Source: Aquisalimonas sp. (GTDB lineage Bacteria; Pseudomonadota; Gammaproteobacteria; Nitrococcales; Aquisalimonadaceae). Taken from it: a stretch of DNA of 51,160 bases. The notes under the pieces are model-generated. The model made no database searches and was not told the DNA's origin. It saw only the letters and a list, made by a program, of their open reading frames with translations. Where the stretch lies: the NCBI RefSeq assembly GCF_007120195.1, contig NZ_SKOG01000049.1:1-51160 (forward strand), in the 5' to 3' direction. Numbering within the stretch: position 1 is the first letter of the stretch; every line of letters begins with the position of its first letter. The position numbers were made by a program, and so were the translations under genes. This document shows positions 28,538-36,872 of this stretch, one piece after another.

Positions 28538-28651
28538 TCAACGCAGTACACCAGGGAGCGTGTTGCCGTGGTCGTCTGCTGAAGTGCTTCTCGCGTTGGC
28601 GCATCCTGTCCCCAACCTGCGCCCCCCGGCCCTTGCGGCCGGGTTTTTTTT
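28538..28651 (+). ncRNA. Candidate structured small RNA, about 114 nt
   Basis: A transcript from the promoter at 28503-28531 would end at the terminator at 28651. It can form three hairpins in a row. The first (28543-28579) pairs GCAG-AC-ACCA with TGGT-GT-CTGC, with one bulged base on each side. The second (28598-28623) pairs GGCGCA with TGCGCC. The third is the terminator. There is no ribosome site with a useful frame. A 16-codon frame from 28532 would begin upstream of the predicted start point. I recognise no known family, and the flanking genes are unrelated or on the other strand. A truncated attenuator is the main alternative. Confidence 0.55.
28625..28651 (+). terminator. Strong intrinsic terminator
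   Basis: A 7-bp all-GC stem (CCCGGCC and GGCCGGG, loop CTTGC) is followed immediately by eight T residues. This is the clearest intrinsic terminator in the window. It lies 197 bases after the nearest plus-strand gene, which favours a separate short transcript. Confidence 0.92.
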
Positions 28652-28838
28652 GCCCGGTGGAAGTAGAAGTGCGCCGCGAGACCGCCGCTCAGATAACGAG
28701 CCCGGGTCACACCGCGCCGAGGCATCCTCAGCCGCACGGCCCATTTTGCTGCGCCGAAGGTGCGGCACCGTCACTCATGGACGGACACAGACTGGCACGT
28801 CGCAGCGGCCGGCAATCTCTGTGTTGCAAGCGGTCGGT

Positions 28839-31800
28839 CTACGCTTCTGACATCGTGGGCCTTGCCTCCGCCCCAGCCGGTGCCGCCGCGGCCTCCAGCA
28901 CCGCGGTGACCTGCTGTGCGTCGGCAACGGCCTGTCGGTGCCCCGGAAGGCGTCCCAGGACATAATGATACCGCTCCGTGCGGCTCAGAGGGCGCCGCGG
29001 GTCCAGGAGTCCGGCGTCTGCGAGCCAGTCCGCGATCTGTTCGATGCGCTTGTCGCCCACGCCGGGAATGCGATCCTCGCGCAGCGAATCGAGAAATGCC
29101 TTAGGGTCGCCGCCGACGCTGGCGGCCCGCTCGGCCAAGGCATCCAGGTGTTTCCAGTTGCTCATCGTGCTTTGCTCCAGGGCGGGGCGATCCACGGGTG
29201 TGCCGCGACCGATGCGCCAGGCATCCACCCAAGCGCGGGCGGCGAGGATACGCCGCTGGAGACGCTCCAGCTCGGCATTGTCCAGATGCCGGCCGGCGAG
29301 CGGGCCCTGGAGGAAGCTCTCGGCCTGGCCGACGGTTTCCAGGCGGAAGTCAGTGAGCAGCCTGTAGAGGAACGGGAGGTCGTCGTCGAGCACATACAAC
29401 AGATGCAGCGAGCCGGCATCGGCCAGCGGGTTGATGGCAGTAACACCCAGCAGCTCGGCATAGCTCGCCGCATTGTGGCCATCGGGAGGGGAAACCGCTT
29501 CGGGCTCTGACAGCGTCAGTGCGGGCGGCGTCGGTCCTTGCAGGCGCGTAAGATCGATGACGTGGGGCCGTTCACCCGTCGCCCGCAGCCAACGTTGCAC
29601 GTCCTCGGGCTGCGCGGTCAGATACAGCAGCTGGCGCCCCTCTTCGCGGGTCAGTGCATGCAAGGTGTTGGCTACGGCATCGAACCGTCGGGGGTCGGTG
29701 GTGGTCAGCGCCTCGTCGAGGAGCAGTGGCAGTGGCACATGATGGCCTTCCTGCTGCTCCACCCAGGCCATGCGCAGGGCTATCAGTAATTGCATGCGCG
29801 TGCCCACGGACAGGGCGTCAAGGTCGCGGACGCTGCCAGTGGCGCTCTCCCGGGCGCAGGGTTCGCCGGCCCCGTTGATTTCCAGGGTAAATGCGTCGTG
29901 GGTGAACCGGCGCAGCCGCTGGTCGGCCAGGCGTATGGCCTCGGGTTGTTGGTCCCGGCGGTGGTGTTGCTCCACATCGTTGAGCAGAAAGCGGGCGGCT
30001 TCCGCGACCATGCGCTGGTCCAGACGCTCGGCCAGCATTTCACGGGCCTGATCACGGGCCGCGCGGGCTTCCTCCAGGCGCAGTTGCCGCTGCGCCTCGC
30101 GCAGCGCTTGCAGGATCTCGCCCTGCTCCCGCAGGAGCCTTGGGTGCTCATCCGCTGCCGCCTCGGCAAGGTGCAGTTGCTCCCTCAGGGCGGCCCTGTC
30201 ATCGGCCTCGGCACGTTCCAGCAGGTCGGCCGGCGCGTCGGCAAGCCGCTCGCGGGCGGCATCCTCCCGGACGGTGGCGTTGCGCATGGCTTCACGAGCG
30301 GCGTACCAGGCAGGCAGGTCATGGAGCCGGGCAAGCAGCGTCTCCCGCTCGCCCGGCTCCAGGCCGGCGCGCCGATACAGCCGGTCCAGGGCGACGGCCG
30401 CTTCCCGCGCCGCGGCCTCGGCCCGTTCGGCCTGTTCCAACGCCCTGGTGCGGGTGCGTCGGGCCTCAGCGGCGGTCTCGAGGCGCTGGTCCAGCTGATC
30501 CAGTGCGCGCCCAAGCTCGGCCGGTGCCGAGCTCTCCGGGGGTACGTCCCACCGTCGGAGAGAGTCGGCCAACGCCGTGCCCAGCGGTGCCACGCGCTCA
30601 ACAAGCTGGCGGCAGCGCGCTTCCGCCTCCCGCTGCGCCAGCAGCGCTTCATCCCATTTGGCCGTGCGTTGGACCAGGAGCTGGAAGTGGTGGGGCAGGG
30701 TCTCCGGGTCCAGGGTGAGCCCGGTTGCCGCGGCCAGCTCATGGAGCTGCGCCCGCGCCCGCTCAAGTCGTGAACGGGCGGCGTCCATGCGCTCATCAAA
30801 ACCGGGATCCATGGTGGCGCGGCTCATCGAACGCTCCGATTGCCAGGCCAGCCAGCCCAGAGCACCCAGGCAAAGGATAGCCGCAATCAGTGTCAGGGCA
30901 GGTTGCGCCGCCAGAGCGTTGTAGGCCAACGCACCGACGCCTGCGCACACCAGCATGATGGCGGCCCTGTTGCGCCACGGTGAACGCTGCGCGGCAGCGC
31001 CTTCGGCTGCCTGCTCCCGGGCGGCCTGGGCATCGGCTTCGGCCTGTGCCTGGTGCCATGCCGCCAGGGCCTGGGACATGTCCTGGGCGGCTTCCTCAAG
31101 GCGCGCCATCGTGTGTTGCTCCAACGCGGGCGACGCTGGCGGTTCCGACCCCAGCAGGCTTGCCGCCTCCCGCGCGCGGGAGGCGGCCTTGTACGTCTCC
31201 TCCCGGGCCTGATTCAGGTGTGCGGTCAGCTCGCGTAGTTCCTCCAGGCGCCGGCGCATGGCCGGAATATCCGGCTGTCCCTCGCTGCAATCCGCCAGCC
31301 CGGTTGCCTGCACGCGCTGCAGCGCCGCTGCGGCCTGGGCGTGGGCCTGCTTCGCGATCTGCCGCTCCCGGTCGTGGTTTTGCTCGAGACGCTCCAGCTC
31401 TCCGGCCTCGATGCCCTCGGGCATGATTTCCGGGAACTGCTGCAGGCGCGCCTGGGCCTCACGGGTGGCCTCACGGGCGTCGACCAGGGCGACGGCCGCG
31501 CCGCAGTGTTCCGCGCGTCGCAGGGCGTCGCCGGCCCGGCGAATGGCCTCCTCGAGTTCCGGCAGGCGTTCGCGCTTGGCCAGCAGTTCCCGGTTGCCGG
31601 CCTCTGCTGTGCGCAGCTGTTGCTCGGCTCGTCCCAGGGCGTCCGCAGCGTGTCGGTCCCGTCGTGGGTGGACGGCCAGTGGCCCGCCGTCGGCTTGCAA
31701 CGCGGGCAAGTCATAACCGCCAGCCAGTTCCCGCCGGAGATGGGCGACGACGGTCCGGTCGCTTCGCGTCATCTGCAAGAGTTCATCGATGGGCAGGAAA

Positions 31801-32111
31801 TAGCCGCCCAGGGCCTCGGCATCCGGCAGCGCCGGCGGCGTGTGCACAACACCGTCGCGCTGCCAAATGACGTCCCGTCCCACCCGCTCCGTATGCCAGC
31901 GGTGGTCGGCGTCGCTGAACACGGCCTCGAGCATTAGATTGCCTGGGTCATCGGGGCGGGGTGCGAGCAGTAGACGCAGTGCCCGCAGCAGGCTGCTCTT
32001 GCCGGAGGCGTTTGGGCCGGTGACGACGTTAATGCCAGCACCGAACGTGTCGATGGCAATGGGTTCGCGCAGGCCCGGCAACCGGTGTATGTACAGTGAC
32101 ACGAGCTTCAC
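28839..32111 (-). CDS. Rad50/SbcC-like (YhaN-type) ATPase with C-terminal helix-hairpin-helix extension
   Basis: The 1090-residue ATPase has Walker A (GPNASGKSSLLRALRLLL) near residue 33, two long coiled-coil arms, a hydrophobic hairpin at about 380-423 (two membrane helices, as in Bacillus YhaN), the ABC signature region DALSVGTRMQLLIALRMA and Walker B LPLLLDEALTTTD. There is no CxxC zinc hook. After the ATPase ends near residue 885, about 200 further residues follow, with a helix-hairpin-helix-like motif at about 1019-1048 (RIPGVGDKRIEQIADWL). Its GTG start overlaps the stop of the nuclease gene (GTGA). It most likely works with that nuclease in DNA end processing or repair at the membrane. 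Confidence 0.88.
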   Translation of the reverse strand: MKLVSLYIHRLPGLREPIAIDTFGAGINVVTGPNASGKSSLLRALRLLLAPRPDDPGNLMLEAVFSDADHRWHTERVGRDVIWQRDGVVHTPPALPDAEALGGYFLPIDELLQMTRSDRTVVAHLRRELAGGYDLPALQADGGPLAVHPRRDRHAADALGRAEQQLRTAEAGNRELLAKRERLPELEEAIRRAGDALRRAEHCGAAVALVDAREATREAQARLQQFPEIMPEGIEAGELERLEQNHDRERQIAKQAHAQAAAALQRVQATGLADCSEGQPDIPAMRRRLEELRELTAHLNQAREETYKAASRAREAASLLGSEPPASPALEQHTMARLEEAAQDMSQALAAWHQAQAEADAQAAREQAAEGAAAQRSPWRNRAAIMLVCAGVGALAYNALAAQPALTLIAAILCLGALGWLAWQSERSMSRATMDPGFDERMDAARSRLERARAQLHELAAATGLTLDPETLPHHFQLLVQRTAKWDEALLAQREAEARCRQLVERVAPLGTALADSLRRWDVPPESSAPAELGRALDQLDQRLETAAEARRTRTRALEQAERAEAAAREAAVALDRLYRRAGLEPGERETLLARLHDLPAWYAAREAMRNATVREDAARERLADAPADLLERAEADDRAALREQLHLAEAAADEHPRLLREQGEILQALREAQRQLRLEEARAARDQAREMLAERLDQRMVAEAARFLLNDVEQHHRRDQQPEAIRLADQRLRRFTHDAFTLEINGAGEPCARESATGSVRDLDALSVGTRMQLLIALRMAWVEQQEGHHVPLPLLLDEALTTTDPRRFDAVANTLHALTREEGRQLLYLTAQPEDVQRWLRATGERPHVIDLTRLQGPTPPALTLSEPEAVSPPDGHNAASYAELLGVTAINPLADAGSLHLLYVLDDDLPFLYRLLTDFRLETVGQAESFLQGPLAGRHLDNAELERLQRRILAARAWVDAWRIGRGTPVDRPALEQSTMSNWKHLDALAERAASVGGDPKAFLDSLREDRIPGVGDKRIEQIADWLADAGLLDPRRPLSRTERYHYVLGRLPGHRQAVADAQQVTAVLEAAAAPAGAEARPTMSEA

Positions 32112-33394
32112 GGAGTCCCCTCTCTGCGCTGAGCCAGCAGCTCATCGAGGCTGGTGAGCGCTCCGCGTCGCAGCCAGTCGAGAAGGGTCGCCTCGTCCGG
32201 ATCGCTGGTGTCAAGCCTGCTCCAGGCCGGGTCCCGTTGCACGGCCTGGAGGTGAGCGCGCGCACGATCGAGTAACGCCTGCCGCTCCGGGTCGCCCGCG
32301 GGTGCGTCCTCGAGCAGTTGCAGCCGGCGGGCCAGCAGACCCGCCGGGTCTGGGCGTTGTGCCAGGGTCTGGAGATCGATCTCGGGGCGCGTATTCAGCC
32401 ACCAGTGCCCGACAAAGCCGTGCATGCCGCCGGCCAGTGGCAGGTCGCTCAGGTCTTCATTGGCGAGCAGAGCCGCGACCTCCCGCCGCAGCCGCGTGCG
32501 GCCGTGGAGGCGCAGCCGCAACCCAAGGGCGTCGGGGCGGAACGTGTCATCGCTGAGTTGTCGGGCCGTGGCCTCGGCGCTGGCCAGGATCCGGGAGCGC
32601 GCTTCGGTCGCATCCGCCAGGTCGGTGAGATCCACGTCCAGGACCTCCCAGCGCAGAGGCGCCAGAGGCCAGTGAGTGATGCTGCGAATCTCGCCGGATT
32701 CAATGGTGTATAGCCATGGGCCCCGGGCGCCCGTCTCACTGGCGCGAAGGGCAGTCACCGAACCAAGATAACCCGAGGGTTGGTTCGCTGCCAGTGCGTC
32801 GGGTTTGTGTATGTGACCGAGCAGCCAGGCGTCCAGTCCGGCCGCATGGAGCTCACGGCTGGAAACCGGCGCGTGATGGCTGTCGCGGTGGTCGCGATCG
32901 CAATGAAGCAGACCCAGCATGGGGCCCTGGGGAGCGTTGAAGGATTGGCCGGCCAGGGGGTTATCCGGCGTGATGGGGGAGGGGAACGACCAGCCGTACA
33001 CGCGTACGGTCGTCCCGTCGGCCCCGGTCAGGTCCACGGCTTCCCAGGTACCGCCGCGGCCGAGGAGTCGGAACCCGGCGACTTCCTCCGCCAACTGGGG
33101 TAGAACCTGCACGTCGTGGTTGCCGGCGACACCGACCACGGTGATACCGGACTCGACCAGCGCGGTGACGCCTCGGCGCAGTTCGGCGAAGGCTTCGAAG
33201 AAGTCGTCCGCCTGCTCCACGACATCACCGGCAAAGGCGACGACGTCGACGCCCTCGCGCCGGGCCGCCTCCACGAGCCGCTCCAGCGCCCCCGCGGGTC
33301 CGAGGCGCCGCTCCCCCAGGCGGGCCTTGACGGCATCAGGCAGACGCCCAGAGCGGCGCCCCAGATGCAGATCTCCAACGCCCAGTAATCGCAT
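32108..33394 (-). CDS. Mre11/SbcD-like metallophosphoesterase exonuclease (YhaO-type)
   Basis: The 428-residue protein has all phosphoesterase motifs of the Mre11/SbcD group: GVGDLHLG (I), FAGDVVEQADDFF (II), GVAGNHDVQ (III), LLHCDRDHR and LLGHIHKP (IV and V). Residues ~270-428 form the capping and C-terminal region with repeated Leu-rich helices. It is translationally coupled to the following Rad50-like ATPase gene by a four-base overlap, so the two form an SbcCD/YhaON-like pair. GGAGGA is about 14 bases before the ATG. Confidence 0.92.
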   Translation of the reverse strand: MRLLGVGDLHLGRRSGRLPDAVKARLGERRLGPAGALERLVEAARREGVDVVAFAGDVVEQADDFFEAFAELRRGVTALVESGITVVGVAGNHDVQVLPQLAEEVAGFRLLGRGGTWEAVDLTGADGTTVRVYGWSFPSPITPDNPLAGQSFNAPQGPMLGLLHCDRDHRDSHHAPVSSRELHAAGLDAWLLGHIHKPDALAANQPSGYLGSVTALRASETGARGPWLYTIESGEIRSITHWPLAPLRWEVLDVDLTDLADATEARSRILASAEATARQLSDDTFRPDALGLRLRLHGRTRLRREVAALLANEDLSDLPLAGGMHGFVGHWWLNTRPEIDLQTLAQRPDPAGLLARRLQLLEDAPAGDPERQALLDRARAHLQAVQRDPAWSRLDTSDPDEATLLDWLRRGALTSLDELLAQRREGTP

Positions 33395-33553
33395 GCGCGT
33401 TTACCCGGTTCCTCCCATGCCAGCGCGCAGACACGATACCTGTTTCGGCGGCCGCTGCCGAGTCACGGTTCCCCGTGCACAGCGGCATCGTCACGTTGTA
33501 GTCTGGACATCCTCTAACACTGGTGCTCATTTGGGACAATGCGGAGGCATCGA

Positions 33554-34219
33554 ATGACAGAATTCGTGACCATCACGGGCGTCTACCAGGGACGGGTCCG
33601 CCGGATGGAAGGCGATGGCAGACCGACGGCCATCTACAAGCAGCCGGTGCAGCACGCGGTGGCACTGGGGGATGGTGGGCTTGCCGACGATCAGCAGGGC
33701 GACCGCAAGGCCCACGGTGGGGCGGAGCGCGCGCTCAGCCATTATCCCGCGGAACATTACGGGGTCTGGGCATCGGTATACCCGCAAGCGGCCTCCCTGC
33801 TTCGCCCCGGCGTGTTTGGTGAGAATGTTTCCACGAGCGGGCTCACCGAGGGTAGCGTTGCCGTTGGTGATGTCTTTCGGATGGGCACGGCTGTGGTTCA
33901 GATCAGCCAGCCGCGGCAACCCTGCTGGAAGATTAGTCACCGGCTCAATCTCCCCGAGCTGGCGCGGGAAGTGGCCGAGACGGGGCGTTCGGGCTGGTTG
34001 TACCGGGTACTGGAAACGGGCTATCTCGGCCCAGGCGACGTGGCCGAGCGGTTGGACCGTGCCACGCATGGGTATTCCCTGGCGGACATGTGGGCCATGC
34101 ACAACGCCCGGCGGCCGACGATGGACGACCTGGAGGCCCTTGCGACCTTGGACGTCCTCGCCGACTCCTGGCGCCAGCGATTCGCCAGCCGGTTGGACTG
34201 GATGCGGCGCCACGCCTGA
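33554..34219 (+). CDS. MOSC domain protein, YiiM-like
   Basis: The 221-residue protein carries a MOSC domain with the YiiM pattern: ALGDGGLADDQQGDRKAHGGAERALSHYP, LLRPGVFGENVSTSGL, MGTAVVQISQPRQPCWKI (the conserved Cys) and GRSGWLYRVL. MOSC domains bind a sulfur-carrying or molybdenum cofactor, and YiiM-type proteins reduce N-hydroxylated bases such as 6-hydroxyaminopurine. GGAGG lies before the ATG at 33554. It is divergent from the nuclease/ATPase pair and leads a run with an ABC-class ATPase and an SDR. Confidence 0.9.
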   Translation: MTEFVTITGVYQGRVRRMEGDGRPTAIYKQPVQHAVALGDGGLADDQQGDRKAHGGAERALSHYPAEHYGVWASVYPQAASLLRPGVFGENVSTSGLTEGSVAVGDVFRMGTAVVQISQPRQPCWKISHRLNLPELAREVAETGRSGWLYRVLETGYLGPGDVAERLDRATHGYSLADMWAMHNARRPTMDDLEALATLDVLADSWRQRFASRLDWMRRHA

Positions 34220-34259
34220 TGGTGTTGACGGGCACCTGGCGCACCTGCATGGAGGATGG

Positions 34260-35936
34260 ATGAAACGCCTGCAATCCATACTGCTGAATATCGATGGTAA
34301 AGGGTACAAGGCCTATCGGCAGCTCACGGGTGCGTACGCTTTCGACGACTTCGCACTGTACGTGGATCACGTGCAGGGCGACCCCTTCGCAGCGCCATCC
34401 CGCCTGCGTGCCATCATGCCCTGGCACGAGGCGCGTTTGCCGGATGCGGCTCGAGAACCCGAACCAAGGGCCAGGGCAGCCCGGGACTGGCTGGGTCGGG
34501 TCTTCCGGGAGGCGGCGCGGAGCGCTCCCGAGATCCGAATTGATGCCGGTCGCGAGACGGTACTGGACCGCACTGCCGTGCTCTTTACCGATGAGGGCGT
34601 GGAGCTGCGGTTTACCGTCAACCTTCCGGCCAATGGGCGCTCCATCCTCGGCAAAACGGCCAGGGATCTCCTTTGCCGGACGCTGCCCCGGGTGATCCGG
34701 CAGAGTGCGCGCAGGGAACACCTGGATGAGCAGGCGTTGCGGCTCCACTGCGATGGGGTGGAGGACCAGGTGGCTTTGCGCGCTGCCTTGGGTCGCCAGG
34801 GCCTCGTCGCCTTTGTAGCCGACGAGGCGGTGTTGCCACGCCGCTCCGGCGTGGACGATCGTCCTCTGGCGGACGCCATCGCCTTTCGGGCGCCGGCGAG
34901 CCTGCGCGTCGAGTTGCACACGCCCAACGCGGGGCCCTTGGCGGGCCTGGGTGTTCCGCGCGGTATTACCCTGATCGTCGGCGGTGGCTTTCACGGCAAG
35001 TCGACGCTGCTGAGCGCAGTGCAAAACGGTGTCTACGACCACATCCCGGGCGACGGGCGTGACCGGGTCGTCGCCGACGCCGAGGCCGTCAAGCTGCGCG
35101 CGGAGGATGGTCGTGCCGTCCACGCCATGGATCTGTCGCCGTTTATCAACGGGCTGCCCTATGGTAAATCCACCACAGCCTTTTCCACGGAACTGGCTTC
35201 CGGTTCCACCAGCCAGGCGGCCGCATTGCAGGAGGCCCTGGAATTGGGTGCACGCACGCTGCTTGTGGACGAGGATACGTCCGCGACCAACTTCATGATT
35301 CGCGATGCCCGTATGCAGGCATTGGTGGCGAAGGCCGAAGAGCCGATTACGCCGTTCGTGGACCGCATTGCCGAGCTGCGTGACCGGCTGGGCGTCTCCA
35401 CTGTGTTGGTCATGGGCGGGTCCGGCGACTATCTCGGCGCGGCGGATACCGTCATTCAGATGCATGACTACCAGCCCCGGGACGTTACCTGCAAAGCCCA
35501 CCGGATCGCGCGTGACTTCGACAGCGTGCGACACGTTGAGGCTCAGGCGCCATTGGCGGCCCCGCGCCCGCGCACGCTGGACGTCCGCTCCGTTGAACCG
35601 GCGGGCAAACGCGGGAAGCGGCGGGTTAAGGTCCGCGGGACCGACGCCCTGGAATTCGGCGACGACGTGGTCGACCTGCGCGCCCTGGAACAACTCGTCG
35701 ATGCCTCCCAGGTGCGCGCCATCGGGTTGGTGCTGCCGGCCGCGGGTGTTCGCAGGGACGCGGCCCTTGACGAGGTACCGTCCTGGTTCCGGGCGTATCT
35801 GGACAAGCCCTGGTCCGAGCTTACTGGCCGGCCCGACGGCGATTTGGTACGCCCGCGCCTGGTCGAACTCATGGCGGTACTGAATCGATTGCGCTCAGCC
35901 CGATTCACAGCGAACAACGGAGAAGCCCATGAATGA
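34260..35936 (+). CDS. ABC-class ATPase of the COG3044 type
   Basis: The 558-residue cytoplasmic protein begins MKRLQSILLNIDGKGYKAYRQ with GGAGG directly upstream. Features are a P-loop, IVGGGFHGKSTLLSAV, near residue 240; LASGSTSQAAALQEALELG, which resembles an ABC signature; and Walker B TLLVDEDTSATNFMIRD. VSTVLVMGGSGDYLGAADTVIQM follows. There is no transmembrane domain and no partner permease, so it is not a transporter ATPase. The family is widespread but uncharacterised. It overlaps the following SDR gene by eight bases. Confidence 0.85.
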   Translation: MKRLQSILLNIDGKGYKAYRQLTGAYAFDDFALYVDHVQGDPFAAPSRLRAIMPWHEARLPDAAREPEPRARAARDWLGRVFREAARSAPEIRIDAGRETVLDRTAVLFTDEGVELRFTVNLPANGRSILGKTARDLLCRTLPRVIRQSARREHLDEQALRLHCDGVEDQVALRAALGRQGLVAFVADEAVLPRRSGVDDRPLADAIAFRAPASLRVELHTPNAGPLAGLGVPRGITLIVGGGFHGKSTLLSAVQNGVYDHIPGDGRDRVVADAEAVKLRAEDGRAVHAMDLSPFINGLPYGKSTTAFSTELASGSTSQAAALQEALELGARTLLVDEDTSATNFMIRDARMQALVAKAEEPITPFVDRIAELRDRLGVSTVLVMGGSGDYLGAADTVIQMHDYQPRDVTCKAHRIARDFDSVRHVEAQAPLAAPRPRTLDVRSVEPAGKRGKRRVKVRGTDALEFGDDVVDLRALEQLVDASQVRAIGLVLPAAGVRRDAALDEVPSWFRAYLDKPWSELTGRPDGDLVRPRLVELMAVLNRLRSARFTANNGEAHE

Positions 35937-36702
35937 TGCCCTTTTTGACATGACGGGCCGGGTCGCACTGGTGACCGGCGCCTCCAGCGGTCTGGGCGCA
36001 CATTTCGCGCGTGTGCTCGCCGGTAATGGTGCTCGCGTCGTGGTCGCGGCGCGCCGCCAGGACCGCCTGCGCGAACTGGTGGACGGGATCGGGGCAGCGG
36101 GCGGAGAGGCCACTGCGATCGCCATGGATGTGACCGATGCAGACAGCGTCGGGAAGGGGTTCGACGCCGCCGAGCAGGCCTACGGCGTTGTGGATGTGCT
36201 GGTTAACAATGCCGGCGTTGCACAGTCCCGGTCGTTCCTGAAGACAACCGAGGCCGACTGGGACCACGTCATGGAGACCAACCTCAAGGCGGCCTGGCGC
36301 GTCGCCCGGGTCGGAGCCGAACGCATGAAGCAAGCCGGTCAGCCGGGGAGTATCGTCAATATCGCCTCCCTGCTCGGACTCGGTGTGCAGTTCGGCGAGT
36401 CCCTGTACGCCACCTCCAAGGCCGGTGTGGTGCAGCTTACGCGGCACATGGCCCTCGAACTGATGCGTTACCGCATTCGCGTGAACGCGATCTGCCCCGG
36501 CTATTTCGAGACGGAAATGAATCGGGATTTCTTCAAGAGTGACCGGGGGCAGAGCTATGTCAGGGACAATATTCCCAGCAAACGTCTCGGCGACCTCCCC
36601 GAACTGTCGGGCCCGCTCCTGCTGCTCGCCTCTGATGCGGGCTCATTCGTCAATGGCATCGCGCTGCCGGTCGACGGGGGCCATCTTTTGAAATCGTTGT
36701 AG
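35929..36702 (+). CDS. Short-chain dehydrogenase/reductase
   Basis: This 257-residue classical SDR has the TGASSGLGAHFAR cofactor motif, NNAGVAQS, catalytic Ser in IVNIASLLGL, and YATSK with the catalytic Tyr and Lys, ending ALPVDGGHLLKSL. Arg residues after the second strand (VVAARRQDRL) favour NADP(H). Substrate is not predictable. Its ATG overlaps the ABC-class ATPase stop by eight bases, so it is translationally coupled. Confidence 0.92.
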   Translation: MNDALFDMTGRVALVTGASSGLGAHFARVLAGNGARVVVAARRQDRLRELVDGIGAAGGEATAIAMDVTDADSVGKGFDAAEQAYGVVDVLVNNAGVAQSRSFLKTTEADWDHVMETNLKAAWRVARVGAERMKQAGQPGSIVNIASLLGLGVQFGESLYATSKAGVVQLTRHMALELMRYRIRVNAICPGYFETEMNRDFFKSDRGQSYVRDNIPSKRLGDLPELSGPLLLLASDAGSFVNGIALPVDGGHLLKSL

Positions 36703-36767
36703 CGCCTCTCGGTCGGCGCACCCGACGTCCTGTCGCGAAGAGGCCATCGAGACCACAGACCACCCAA

Positions 36768-36797
36768 CCCGGCTGCACATGGGTGAACGCAGCCGGG
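36768..36797. terminator. Inverted repeat between the convergent SDR and acs genes
   Basis: Nine-base arms CCCGGCTGC and GCAGCCGGG enclose a 12-base loop. A second stem (GCCTGGC and GCCAGGC, 36832-36865, with an inner CCCTT/AAGGG) lies closer to acs. Neither has a T-run. Together they probably form a bidirectional 3'-end region for the two converging genes. Confidence 0.5.
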
Positions 36798-36872
36798 AAG
36801 GTGGGTACATGTGGCGCTGCTTGCGCAGTCTGCCTGGCACCCTTACTCAAGGGACGGGGCCAGGCAACGCTG

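Noticed and set aside
33945-35693. A 582-codon minus-strand frame over the MOSC and ATPase genes
   Set aside because: It runs antisense across two genes with good starts and motifs, and has no family resemblance.
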